Shown in pieces: positions 6,739 to 14,526 of a DNA stretch of 16,527 nucleotides; position 1 is the first letter of the stretch; each line of letters begins with the position of its first letter. A program made the position numbers and the translations under genes. The notes beneath the pieces were generated by a model. It saw only the letters and a program-made list of their open reading frames with translations, was not told the DNA's origin and did no database searches. This stretch comes from PBB1 sp031380885 (lineage in GTDB: Bacteria; Pseudomonadota; Gammaproteobacteria; Burkholderiales; Burkholderiaceae_C): assembly GCA_031380885.1 (NCBI GenBank), contig JANMXL010000017.1, positions 1-16,527 of the forward strand, in the 5' to 3' direction.

Positions 6739-7917
6739 TCAGCCGCCGACTTGAACCTCGGCGATCACGCCCCCGCCCAGACACACCTCACCGTCGTACA
6801 GCACCGCCGACTGGCCCGGCGTGGCCGCCCACTGCGCTGCGGAGAATCGCAACTCAAAACGCTCGTCCACAGGCACCTCTGCGGAGACGGCCAGCGTGCA
6901 AGCGGCGTCGGTCTGCCGATAGCGTGTCTTGGCGGCCAGCCCACCGGCCGGTGGCGGCTCGCCCGCCACCCAGCTGGCGTTGTCGGCCACCAGCACCGTG
7001 CTTTGCAGCCACGGGTGGTCGTGGCCCTGGACGACATACAGCGTGTTGCTGGCCATGTCCTTGCGCGCGGTGAACCAGGGGGCGTGGTCGCCCCCGCCGC
7101 GCACGGTGGCGCTTGCCTTCCCGCTCTGCGCCGCGCGATGCGGCTTCAGCCCGCCGATGCCGATGCCCTTGCGCTGGCCCAGCGTGTAGAAGCTCAGCCC
7201 AACGTGCTCACCGATGACCCGGCCCCGGTCGTCCTTGATCGGGCCGGGCGTGTGGGCCAGGTAGCGGTTGAGGAACTCCCGGAACGGTCGCTCGCCGATG
7301 AAGCAGATGCCGGTGCTGTCCTTCTTCTTCGCGTTGGGCAGGCCGATCTCGGTGGCGATGCGCCGCACCTCGGTCTTCGGCAACTCGCCGACCGGGAACA
7401 GCGTCTTCGACAGCTGCGCCTGGTTCAGCCGGTGCAGGAAGTAGCTCTGGTCTTTCAGCGGGTCCAGGCCCTTGAGCAACTGAAACACGCCTTTCACTTC
7501 TCGCACACGTGCGTAATGTCCGGTCGCGATGCACTCGGCACCGAGCCGCATGGCGTGGTCGAGGAACGCCTTGAACTTGATCTCGGCATTGCACAGCACG
7601 TCGGGATTCGGCGTGCGGCCGGCCTGGTACTCGCGCAGGAAATCGGCGAACACCCGGTCTTTGTAATCGGCCGCGAAATTGACGTGCTCCAGCTCGATGC
7701 CCAGCACATCGGCGACCGAGGCGGCGTCGAGAAAGTCCTGGCGCGAGGTGCAATAGCCGTCGTCGTCCCCCGGCCCGCCAGCGGGCCGGTCGTCATCTTC
7801 CCAGTTCTTCATGAAGATGCCGATCACCTCGTGGCCCTGCTGCTTCAGCAGGTGGGCGCTGACCGCTGAATCGACGCCACCGCTCAGGCCGACGACGACG
7901 CGTCGCTTGGCACTCAC
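6739..7917 (-). CDS. mnmA: tRNA-specific 2-thiouridylase MnmA
   Basis: MnmA (TrmU) thiolates U34 of Lys, Glu and Gln tRNAs, using ATP and sulfur relayed from the cysteine desulfurase system in the cytosol. Visible here are the PP-loop SGGVDS at residues 12-17, FMKNWEDDD, the catalytic Cys109 in PDVLCNAEIKF, the persulfide partner Cys205 in STGICFIGERPF, and LGQRKGIGIGG. The length of 392 aa exceeds the usual ~365. Most of the excess is a Gly/Ser/Arg-rich insertion at about residues 258-280, between GIGGL and HAPWFTARKD. The start is GTG at 7917, which overlaps the nudJ stop as GTGA and puts the PP-loop at the normal distance. The upstream continuation of the frame lies inside nudJ and is not coding. 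The nudJ-mnmA order is also found in Escherichia coli. Confidence 0.95.
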   Translation of the reverse strand: MSAKRRVVVGLSGGVDSAVSAHLLKQQGHEVIGIFMKNWEDDDRPAGGPGDDDGYCTSRQDFLDAASVADVLGIELEHVNFAADYKDRVFADFLREYQAGRTPNPDVLCNAEIKFKAFLDHAMRLGAECIATGHYARVREVKGVFQLLKGLDPLKDQSYFLHRLNQAQLSKTLFPVGELPKTEVRRIATEIGLPNAKKKDSTGICFIGERPFREFLNRYLAHTPGPIKDDRGRVIGEHVGLSFYTLGQRKGIGIGGLKPHRAAQSGKASATVRGGGDHAPWFTARKDMASNTLYVVQGHDHPWLQSTVLVADNASWVAGEPPPAGGLAAKTRYRQTDAACTLAVSAEVPVDERFELRFSAAQWAATPGQSAVLYDGEVCLGGGVIAEVQVGG

Positions 7918-8405
7918 GGCGCCAGGTCCTGCATGTAGACGCTCGCGTCGGTGGTGATCAGCGCCAGCGGGTAGCGGCGCCCGGCGACATGGTCCTCGAT
8001 GCTTTGCAGCACCATCGTGCTGCGGTGGCGCGCGGTGCTGGCCTGCACCTCGGCCAGGGTCATCCACAGCGTGCGCACGATGCCGTGGTCGAGCGCACGA
8101 TCTGGCAGCGGCTCGCCGACCGTGCCCGCGTAGGCGATGCGCAGGTAGGTGACGTCCTCGCCACGCGCCGGGCGCTGGAAGCGTCCGAGGTAGATGCCGA
8201 CCACCGCCTGCGGGGTGAACACGCAGGCCGTTTCCTCCAGCACTTCGCGCACCACGCCTTGCTGCGGCGACTCGGCCGGGTCGAGGTGACCGGCCGGGTT
8301 GTTCAGCCGCAGCCCCTCCGGGGTGTGCTCCTCGATCAGCAGAAACCGACCGCCTCGCTCAATCACCGCCGCCACGGTGACGTTGGGTTTCCAGCGCTTT
8401 TTCAT
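7914..8405 (-). CDS. nudJ: NUDIX hydrolase, NudJ-type phosphatase
   Basis: This 163-aa protein contains a Nudix box at residues 39-61: G-x5-E (GHLDPAE), seven residues, then REVLEE. The last box Gly is replaced by Ala (EETAC instead of EETG), a mild deviation. The N-terminal KPNVTVAAVIERGGRFLLIEE and the C-terminal RYPLALI match the layout of Escherichia coli NudJ/YmfB, which hydrolyses nucleoside di- and triphosphates and the thiamine precursor HMP-PP. It lies directly upstream of mnmA with a 4-nt GTGA overlap, the same pairing as ymfB-trmU in enterobacteria, which strengthens the assignment. ATG 8405 gives the expected N-terminus, but no clear SD precedes it. It is divergent from pntAa. Confidence 0.87.
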   Translation of the reverse strand: MKKRWKPNVTVAAVIERGGRFLLIEEHTPEGLRLNNPAGHLDPAESPQQGVVREVLEETACVFTPQAVVGIYLGRFQRPARGEDVTYLRIAYAGTVGEPLPDRALDHGIVRTLWMTLAEVQASTARHRSTMVLQSIEDHVAGRRYPLALITTDASVYMQDLAP

Positions 8406-8576
8406 AGGCTGACATGGTAGCGGCGGGCCATGGGCCGACCGGACACAGAGGTTGCTTCCCGGCCCACGGCGCGATGGGTGGGCATGACGGCCGCGGCAAG
8501 GCCCGTAATCTGGGGACAATAGCGACAGCGAGGATGCAGCACGGGGGCTGCTCCCGATGGTTCTGAGGAGGCATTG
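8406..8576. promoter_or_regulatory. Intergenic region between divergent nudJ and pntAa
   Basis: These 171 bp must contain promoters for both the nudJ-mnmA and the pnt-fadD transcripts, but I cannot assign convincing -35/-10 pairs in either direction. TGGGCCG (8431-8437) and CGGCCCA (8460-8466) form a 7-bp inverted repeat with a 22-bp spacer. This could be a regulator site or simply GC-rich chance. GAGGAG at 8565-8570 is a strong Shine-Dalgarno for pntAa, 6 nt before ATG 8577, and decides that start over the TTG at 8574. Confidence 0.35.
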
Positions 8577-9707
8577 ATGCTGATAGGCGTTCCGCTCGAA
8601 ACATCGGTTGGGGAAACGCGCGTGGCTGTCACGCCCGAAACCGCCAAGAAGCTGAAGGCCCTGGGACACACGCTGCGCATCCAGTCGGGTGCCGGTGTGG
8701 CCGCCAGCGCCACCGACGAGGCGTACACCGCCGCCGGTGCCGAGATCACCGATGGGCCCGGCGCCTTCGGCTGCGAACTGGTGCTGAAGGTGCGCTCGCC
8801 CTCGGCTGCCGAGCTGACGCAGATCAAGCCCGGCACGGCGCTGGTCGGCATGCTGAATCCGTTCGATGCCGAAGGGTTGCAGCGGCTGGCAACCGCCGGT
8901 TTGACCAGCTTCGCGCTGGAAGCTGCGCCGCGCACCACGCGGGCACAGAGCATGGACGTGCTGAGCTCGCAAGCCAACATCGCTGGCTACAAGGCGGTGA
9001 TGATTGCCGCTGATCGTTACCAACGATTTTTTCCGATGCTGATGACCGCGGCCGGCACGGTGAAAGCCGCGCGGGTGGTGATCCTGGGCGTCGGCGTCGC
9101 CGGTCTTCAGGCGATCGCGACCGCCAAGCGACTCGGCGCAGTGATCGAGGCCAGCGACGTGCGGCCGAGCGTCAAAGAGCAGGTCGAATCGCTGGGCGCC
9201 AAGTTCATCGAGGTGCCCTACCAAACCGACGAAGAGCGCCAGGCCGCCGTCGGCGTCGGCGGCTACGCGAAGCCGATGCCGCAAAGCTGGCTGGACCGGC
9301 AGAAGGTCGAGGTCGCCAAGCGGGTGGCGGCGGCCGACATCGTGATCTCCACCGCGCTGATCCCTGGCCGCCCCGCGCCCACGCTGGTCACCGAAGACAT
9401 GGTCAAGGCGATGAAGCCGGGCTCGGTGATCGTCGACATCGCAGCGGGCAAGGGGCCGAACGGCGTCGGCGGCAACTGCCCGCTGTCGGAAGCAGACCGG
9501 ACCGTCATCAAGCACGGCGTCACCCTCGTCGGCGAGACCAACCTGCCGGCGCGGGTGGCGGCCGACGCATCGGCGCTGTACGCCCGCAACGTGCTCGACT
9601 TCCTGAAGCTGGTGATCACCAAGGAAGGCACGTTCAACGTGCCGATGGATGACGACATCGTTGCGGCCTGCCTGATGACTCAGGGTGGCGAAATCAAACG
9701 GAAATAG
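8577..9707 (+). CDS. pntAA: NAD(P) transhydrogenase subunit alpha part 1 (NAD-binding domain I)
   Basis: This 376-aa soluble subunit is domain I of the proton-translocating transhydrogenase, which binds NAD(H) on the cytosolic face and exchanges hydride with NADP(H) held by domain III. It opens MLIGVPLETSVGETRVAVTP, the alanine dehydrogenase/PNT N-terminal signature. It has the central motif SSQANIAGYKAV and the Rossmann segment VVILGVGVAGLQAIATAKRL (about residues 168-187). GSVIVDIAAGKGPNGVGGNC covers the loop that contacts domain III. The chain ends before any membrane helix, so this is the split alpha-1 form known from Rhodospirillum rubrum and common in alpha- and betaproteobacteria, not the fused enterobacterial PntA. 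First gene of the operon; SD GAGGAG. Confidence 0.95.
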   Translation: MLIGVPLETSVGETRVAVTPETAKKLKALGHTLRIQSGAGVAASATDEAYTAAGAEITDGPGAFGCELVLKVRSPSAAELTQIKPGTALVGMLNPFDAEGLQRLATAGLTSFALEAAPRTTRAQSMDVLSSQANIAGYKAVMIAADRYQRFFPMLMTAAGTVKAARVVILGVGVAGLQAIATAKRLGAVIEASDVRPSVKEQVESLGAKFIEVPYQTDEERQAAVGVGGYAKPMPQSWLDRQKVEVAKRVAAADIVISTALIPGRPAPTLVTEDMVKAMKPGSVIVDIAAGKGPNGVGGNCPLSEADRTVIKHGVTLVGETNLPARVAADASALYARNVLDFLKLVITKEGTFNVPMDDDIVAACLMTQGGEIKRK

Positions 9708-9723
9708 GACAGGAACCCACGCC

Positions 9724-10065
9724 ATGGAACACGAAATCGTCTCCCACACCGTCACCAACCTGATCATCTTCGTGCTGGCGATCTACGTCGGCTACCACGT
9801 CGTGTGGACCGTCACGCCGGCGCTGCACACGCCGCTGATGGCGGTGACCAATGCGCTTTCCGCCGTGGTCATCGTCGGCGCGATGCTTGCCGCTGCACTC
9901 ACCGAAGGGCCACTCGGCAAGACGATGGGCGTGCTGGCGGTGGCGCTGGCCGCGGTCAACATCTTCGGCGGCTTCCTCGTCACCCGGCGAATGCTGGAGA
10001 TGTTCAAGAAGAAAGAGAAGAAAGCGCCAGCGCCCGACGACGCCGCAGCAGGGAAAGCGACATGA
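9724..10065 (+). CDS. pntAB: NAD(P) transhydrogenase subunit alpha part 2 (membrane domain)
   Basis: This 113-aa hydrophobic subunit supplies the alpha share of membrane domain II, through which protons flow. Three predicted membrane spans are visible: TNLIIFVLAIYVGYHVVWTV, AVTNALSAVVIVGAMLAAAL and MGVLAVALAAVNIFGGFLV, followed by a Lys/Glu-rich cytosolic tail (MFKKKEKKAPAPDDAAAG). The MAVTNALSAVVIVGA stretch is the typical PntAb signature. ATG 9724 is preferred over upstream in-frame codons because AGGAA (9711-9715) lies 8 nt ahead and the protein then begins MEHEIV as in homologues. It starts 16 bp after pntAa and overlaps pntB by ATGA (10062-10065), so it is probably translationally coupled to it. 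Confidence 0.93.
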   Translation: MEHEIVSHTVTNLIIFVLAIYVGYHVVWTVTPALHTPLMAVTNALSAVVIVGAMLAAALTEGPLGKTMGVLAVALAAVNIFGGFLVTRRMLEMFKKKEKKAPAPDDAAAGKAT

Positions 10066-11486
10066 GTTTGAACCTCGTCACGCTGCTGTACCTGATCGCC
10101 AGCGTCTGCTTCATTCAGGCGCTGAAGGGCCTGAGCCACCCGACGACCTCGATCCGCGGGAATATGTTCGGCATGACCGGCATGGCGATTGCCGCGGTCA
10201 CGACAGCGCTTTTGATCGTCAAGCTGGCCGACGGCAACGCGCTCGGCCTCGGCTGGGTGCTGCTCGGGCTGGTGGTCGGCGGCGGCTACGGCGCCTACCG
10301 CGCGAAGACCGTCGAGATGACGAAGATGCCTGAGCTGGTGGCCTTCTTCCACAGCATGATCGGCCTGGCTGCGGTGTTCATCGCGGTGGCCGCGGTGGCC
10401 GAGCCCCATGCCTTCGCGATCGCGCTGAAGGGCGAGCCGATCCCGGGCGGCAACCGGCTCGAACTGGCGCTGGGTGCGGCGATCGGCGCGATCACCTTCA
10501 GCGGCTCCGTGATCGCCTTCGGCAAATTGAGCGGCACCTACAAGTTCCGCCTGTTCAAGGGCGCGCCGGTGCAGTTCAAGGGCCAGCACATCCTGAACCT
10601 GGTGCTGGGTCTGGCGCTGCTGTTCTTCCTCTACAGCTTCGTCAACAGCCAGAGCTGGTTCGACTTCTGTGCGCTGCTGGCACTCGCCTTCGTGCTGGGC
10701 GTGCTGATCATCATCCCGATCGGCGGCGCCGACATGCCGGTGGTGGTGAGCATGTTGAACAGCTACAGCGGCTGGGCTGCGGCCGGCATCGGCTTCAGCC
10801 TGAACAACGCGATGCTGATCATCGCGGGCAGCTTGGTGGGCAGCTCCGGCGCGATCCTCAGCTACATCATGTGCAAGGCGATGAACCGCTCGTTCTTCAA
10901 TGTGATCCTCGGCGGGTTCGGGGGTGAAGCGGCCGCCGCTGGCGGCGCCACGGCGGAAGCGCGGCCGGTGAAAAGCGGCAGCGCCGACGACGCGGCTTTC
11001 GTGCTCGGCAACGCGGAAACCGTGGTCATCGTGCCCGGCTACGGCCTGGCGGTGGCCCGTGCGCAGCATGCGGTGAAGGAGCTGGCGGCGAAGCTCACGG
11101 CCAAGGGCATCACGGTGAAGTACGCGATCCACCCGGTGGCCGGCCGCATGCCGGGCCACATGAACGTGCTGCTCGCCGAGGCCGAAGTGCCCTACGACCA
11201 GGTGTTCGAGATGGAAGACATCAACGGCGAGTTCGGCCAGGCCGACGTGGCGATCATCCTCGGCGCCAACGACGTGGTGAACCCGGCCGCGCACATCAAG
11301 GGCAGCGCGATCTACGGCATGCCGATCCTGGAGGCCTACAAGGCCAAGACCATCATCGTCAACAAGCGCAGCATGGCCGCAGGCTATGCCGGCCTGGACA
11401 ACGAACTGTTCTACATGGACAAGACGATGATGGTGTTCGGCGACGCGAAGAAGGTCGTCGAGGACATGGTCAAAGCGATCGAGTGA
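10062..11486 (+). CDS. pntB: NAD(P) transhydrogenase subunit beta
   Basis: This 474-aa beta subunit joins a polytopic membrane part of domain II (residues ~1-285, repeated hydrophobic helices starting NLVTLLYLIASVCFIQAL) to the NADP(H)-binding domain III (residues ~320-474). Domain III motifs are intact: VPGYGLAVARAQH, HPVAGRMPGHMNVLLAEA, GANDVVNPAA and NKRSMAAGYAG. Between the domains is an Ala/Gly-rich linker (GGEAAAAGGATAEARPVKSG). With PntAa and PntAb it forms the inner-membrane complex that uses the proton gradient to make NADPH. It starts inside the pntAb stop (ATGA) and is followed after 18 bp by fadD. Confidence 0.96.
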   Translation: MSLNLVTLLYLIASVCFIQALKGLSHPTTSIRGNMFGMTGMAIAAVTTALLIVKLADGNALGLGWVLLGLVVGGGYGAYRAKTVEMTKMPELVAFFHSMIGLAAVFIAVAAVAEPHAFAIALKGEPIPGGNRLELALGAAIGAITFSGSVIAFGKLSGTYKFRLFKGAPVQFKGQHILNLVLGLALLFFLYSFVNSQSWFDFCALLALAFVLGVLIIIPIGGADMPVVVSMLNSYSGWAAAGIGFSLNNAMLIIAGSLVGSSGAILSYIMCKAMNRSFFNVILGGFGGEAAAAGGATAEARPVKSGSADDAAFVLGNAETVVIVPGYGLAVARAQHAVKELAAKLTAKGITVKYAIHPVAGRMPGHMNVLLAEAEVPYDQVFEMEDINGEFGQADVAIILGANDVVNPAAHIKGSAIYGMPILEAYKAKTIIVNKRSMAAGYAGLDNELFYMDKTMMVFGDAKKVVEDMVKAIE

Positions 11487-11504
11487 GCGCGACGGCACGG
11501 CACC

Positions 11505-13178
11505 ATGGAAAAAATTTGGCTCAAGCATTACCCGCCCGGCGTGCCAGCGCTGATCGATGTCAACGAGTGCGCCTCGCTGGTCGCCTTGCTCGAAGACAGC
11601 TTCAGCACCTACCGCGATCTGCCGGCCTGCAAGTTCATGGGTCACGCATTCAGCTTCGGTGAGATCGATGCGCTGTCCGGCGCCTTTGCGGCGTGGCTGC
11701 AGACCCAGGGTTTCGTCAAAGGCGACCGCGTCGCGCTGATGATGCCCAACGTGCCGCAGTACCCAGTGGCGGTCGCGGGGGTGCTGCGGGCGGGCTGTGT
11801 GGTGGTCAACGTCAACCCGCTGTACACGCCGCGCGAGCTCGAACACCAGCTGAAGGATTCGGGCGCGACCGGCATCGTCGTGCTCGAAAATTTCGCGGCC
11901 ACGCTGCAGCAGGTGCTGCCTGCCGTGGCGGTGCGCAAGATCGTCGTCACCGCGCTGGGTGACCTGCTGGGTGCGCCCAAGTCGTGGATTGTCAACACCG
12001 TGGTGCGCCATCTGAAGAAGATGGTGCCGGCATACACCCTGCCTGGTGCGGTGCGCTTCAACGCCGCACTGTCGGCCGGTCGGCAGCACCCGCTGCGGCC
12101 GACACCTGTCGGCCCCGACGACATCGCGGTGCTGCAATACACCGGCGGCACCACCGGCATCAGCAAGGGCGCGGTGCTGCTGCACCGCAATCTGGTCGCC
12201 AACATCCTGCAGTGCGAGGCCTGGTACGGCCCGGCGCTGAAGAAGATTCCGCTGGGCGTGCAGATCGTGACGGCCTGCGCGTTGCCGCTGTATCACATCT
12301 TCGGCTTCAACACGAACCTGATGCTGGGCCTGCGCATGGGCGGCTGCAGCCTGTTGATCGTCAACCCGCGCGACCTGCCCGCGGTGTTCAAAGACCTGGC
12401 CGGTGAGCGCATCCACAGCTTCCCCGCCGTCAACACGCTGTTCCGGGCAATGGCCAATCACCCCGATTTCGAGAGTGTGGACTGGAGTCACCTGGTCATT
12501 TCGGTGGGCGGCGGCATGGCGGTACAAAGCGCGACGGCGCAGCTGTGGTTGGAGAAAACCGGCTGCCCGATCGTCGAAGGCTACGGCCTGTCGGAAACCT
12601 CGCCGACCGCCAGTTGCAACCCCATCGACAACACCAGCTTCAACGGCACCATCGGCCTGCCAATGCCCAACACCGAGATGACCCTGCTCGACGATGCGGG
12701 CCAGGAAGTGCCCCTCGGCATGCCCGGCGAGATCGCGATCCGCGGGCCGCAGGTGATGGCCGGTTACTGGCAGCGGCCCGACGAAACCGCGAAGGTGATG
12801 ACGGCCGACGGCTACTTCCGCTCGGGTGACATCGGCACCGTCGACGAGCGCGGCTACTTCAAGCTCATTGACCGCAAGAAGGACATGATCAAGGTCAGTG
12901 GGTTCAACGTGTACCCCAGCGAAGTCGAAGACGTGGTGGCGCAGCTGCCCGGCGTCGCCGAATGCGCCGCGGTCGGCGTGCCCGACGAGAAGGCGGGCGA
13001 GGTGATCAAGCTGGTGATCGTGCGCCGCGATGAGCAGCTCACCGAGGCCGCCGTGCGCGCCCATTGCGAAGCGATGCTGGCCGGCTACAAGCGGCCGCGG
13101 CTGATCGAGTTCCGCACCGAGCTGCCGAAAACCAACGTCGGCAAGATCCTGCGCCGCGTGCTGCGCGACGGGGCTTGA
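11505..13178 (+). CDS. fadD: Long-chain fatty-acid-CoA ligase (FadD type)
   Basis: This 557-aa member of the adenylate-forming (ANL) superfamily activates fatty acids to acyl-CoA via an acyl-AMP intermediate. Visible motifs in order are the P-loop YTGGTTGISKGAVLLH (about residues 211-226), LPLYHIFGFN, GYGLSETSPTA (about 358-368), the fatty-acyl-CoA synthetase signature DGYFRSGDIGTVDERGYF, IDRKKDMIKVSGFNVYPSEVE, and the C-terminal catalytic Lys547 in PKTNVGKILRR. The opening EKIWLKHYPPGVPALID is typical of the Escherichia coli FadD group. It lies 18 bp behind pntB with no promoter or clear SD visible, so it is probably co-transcribed with the transhydrogenase genes. Chain-length preference cannot be read from sequence. 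Confidence 0.93.
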   Translation: MEKIWLKHYPPGVPALIDVNECASLVALLEDSFSTYRDLPACKFMGHAFSFGEIDALSGAFAAWLQTQGFVKGDRVALMMPNVPQYPVAVAGVLRAGCVVVNVNPLYTPRELEHQLKDSGATGIVVLENFAATLQQVLPAVAVRKIVVTALGDLLGAPKSWIVNTVVRHLKKMVPAYTLPGAVRFNAALSAGRQHPLRPTPVGPDDIAVLQYTGGTTGISKGAVLLHRNLVANILQCEAWYGPALKKIPLGVQIVTACALPLYHIFGFNTNLMLGLRMGGCSLLIVNPRDLPAVFKDLAGERIHSFPAVNTLFRAMANHPDFESVDWSHLVISVGGGMAVQSATAQLWLEKTGCPIVEGYGLSETSPTASCNPIDNTSFNGTIGLPMPNTEMTLLDDAGQEVPLGMPGEIAIRGPQVMAGYWQRPDETAKVMTADGYFRSGDIGTVDERGYFKLIDRKKDMIKVSGFNVYPSEVEDVVAQLPGVAECAAVGVPDEKAGEVIKLVIVRRDEQLTEAAVRAHCEAMLAGYKRPRLIEFRTELPKTNVGKILRRVLRDGA

Positions 13179-13220
13179 TTCGATGGGGCATCGTGCGCTG
13201 ACCGCGGCTCGGCGCCACTG

Positions 13221-13964
13221 ATGCCGCCCCGTTTTTTCGTGCCGCCACCACTGCATGCCGACCAGGTGTGCATGCTGCCCCCGGCCACGGTGCGACATGT
13301 CCAGGTGCTGCGGCTGCAACCCGGCGACGCGATCACGCTGTTCGACGGCAGCGGCGGCGAATGGCTCGCCTGCATCGAGCAAATGGGCCGCAGCAGCGTG
13401 GCGGTGCGGGTGACCGAGCACGTCGATATCAGCCGCGAGCTGGGCTTCGACGTGACCCTCGCGCTCGGCATGCCGACCAACGACCGCATGGACAGCGTCG
13501 TCGAGAAGGCCACCGAACTCGGCGTTGCCGTCATCCAGCCCCTGCTGTGTGAACGCTCGGTGCTGCGCCTGAGTGGCGAGCGCGCCGACAAGAAAGTGGC
13601 GCACTGGCAGGCGGTCGCCACCGCCGCCAGCGAGCAGTGCGGCCGCACCCGGGTGCCGACGGTGCAGCCGGTGCGCAGCCTGCCCGCCTGGCTGGCAACA
13701 CTGCCAGCCGACGCGGCGGGCCGACGCCACCTGCTGAGCCTGCGCGACGGCGCACCAGGCCTCGCCCCCGCACTAGCGGCCGAGCGCCTGCTGTTTCTCA
13801 GCGGCCCGGAAGGCGGCTTGTCAGAGGCCGAGGAACACGCGGCAATACAGGCAGGCTTTGCGCCCACGTCGCTCGGTGCGCGCGTGCTCCGCGCCGACAC
13901 CGCGCCGCTGGCCGTGATGGCGGCGCTGGGCGTGCTGGCCGACACTGGCCATCATCACGCGTAA
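13221..13964 (+). CDS. rsmE: 16S rRNA (uracil-1498-N3)-methyltransferase RsmE
   Basis: This 247-aa SPOUT-class methyltransferase makes m3U1498 in helix 44 of 16S rRNA. The N-terminal PUA-like part contains RHVQVLRLQPGDAITLFDG. The SPOUT part contains GMPTNDRMDSVVEKATELGV, AASEQCGRTRVP, the SAM-binding loop LFLSGPEGGLSEAE, and SLGARVLRADTAPLAVMA, which forms the knot. In most RsmE proteins the last block reads LGPRxLRxETA; here Pro is Ala and ETA is DTA. The start ATG 13221 matches the usual MPRFF-type N-terminus, but no good SD precedes it. It follows fadD after 42 bp in the same direction and may be the last gene of that transcript. I see no clear terminator after it. Confidence 0.94.
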   Translation: MPPRFFVPPPLHADQVCMLPPATVRHVQVLRLQPGDAITLFDGSGGEWLACIEQMGRSSVAVRVTEHVDISRELGFDVTLALGMPTNDRMDSVVEKATELGVAVIQPLLCERSVLRLSGERADKKVAHWQAVATAASEQCGRTRVPTVQPVRSLPAWLATLPADAAGRRHLLSLRDGAPGLAPALAAERLLFLSGPEGGLSEAEEHAAIQAGFAPTSLGARVLRADTAPLAVMAALGVLADTGHHHA

Positions 13965-14088
13965 CAGCCGATAGTCTGTGGCGATGCCGCTCTGAAAAAA
14001 GGCAGGCCAAGGCGGTTGTGAGGCGCATCAAGTCCAGTTCGCGACTTCCGGAACGAGTCATTTTCCTTCCGTGCGGTTCGCCGCGCGT
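13965..14088. other. Gap between rsmE and vapC
   Basis: These 124 bp between two convergent genes are expected to hold transcription terminators. I find only weak hairpins (for example AAGTC and GACTT around 14029-14047) and no stem with a T-run. No mobile-element end or second copy of the repeats found at 14889-14975 is visible here, so the left boundary of the accessory segment is undefined. Confidence 0.3.
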
Positions 14089-14526
14089 CTATGTCGGCGC
14101 GAGCAGCGTGAAGTGATTTCGAGCGAGCAACTTCCTGAAGTCCCGATCGAATGTGACCAGGTGCTCGCCCGATTGCGCCACGGCTGCCGACAACCAAGCA
14201 TCCGGCACCTCGTTGCCACCCAGCCTCTTTTCGAGGCACAGGTGCCGCAGCTTCGGCCACTCGGGCCCGAGTGATGCCAATTGCACACCAGGCGAAGCCA
14301 GAAGCGCATCCACAAACGCCACCGCATCTTCGACCGGAGTTGCAAGCTGGAAGATCTTTGGGCTGGTGACCAACCGCAGAAAGCTGGCCAGGACCATCGG
14401 CATCAGCGTGAAGGTGGCACCGCTGCCGGATGTGCCAAGTGCCCCCTCGAGCCAGTCGCGCGCCACGGCATGGTGTGGATGATCGGCGCGCGAAGCAGCG
14501 ACCAGGACATTGACGTCAGGCGTCAT
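14089..14526 (-). CDS. vapC: PIN-domain ribonuclease toxin, VapC family
   Basis: This 145-aa PIN-domain protein is the toxin of a type II toxin-antitoxin pair. The family cleaves RNA using Mg2+ held by acidic residues. It starts MTPDVNVLVAASRADHPHH with catalytic Asp4 and has the FLRLVTSPKIF block (about residues 49-59). Near the end come VPDAW (Asp109) and VTFDRDFRK (Asp127, Asp129), all in the expected order. The acidic residue often found just before FLR in the second helix is Ser48 here; some members of this subfamily also lack it by recall. The start overlaps the antitoxin stop by 11 nt, so translation is probably coupled. Base composition is less GC-rich than the flanking core genes, consistent with horizontal acquisition. 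Confidence 0.9.
   Translation of the reverse strand: MTPDVNVLVAASRADHPHHAVARDWLEGALGTSGSGATFTLMPMVLASFLRLVTSPKIFQLATPVEDAVAFVDALLASPGVQLASLGPEWPKLRHLCLEKRLGGNEVPDAWLSAAVAQSGEHLVTFDRDFRKLLARNHFTLLAPT

Noticed and set aside
5984..6784. Upstream extension of the GGDEF-EAL frame through the cupredoxin-like gene
   Set aside because: The extension is Arg/Pro/Gly-rich with no domain, while the overlapping frame encodes a signal peptide and a copper site. The ATGA junction explains the real start.
9792..13730. An open reading frame of about 1,300 codons on the minus strand, antisense to pntAb, pntB, fadD and part of rsmE
   Set aside because: Four confident genes with intact motifs lie opposite. The antisense product is His/Arg/Gln/Asp-rich without domains, which is the usual result of GC-rich third positions keeping the opposite frame open.
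13970..14000. Left end of a mobile element matching the 14958 end (TGTGGCGATG near 13976)
   Set aside because: Similarity to TGTGGGCGCAG stops after a few bases, the orientation partner lacks the GTTTTG part, and no target-site duplication is seen.
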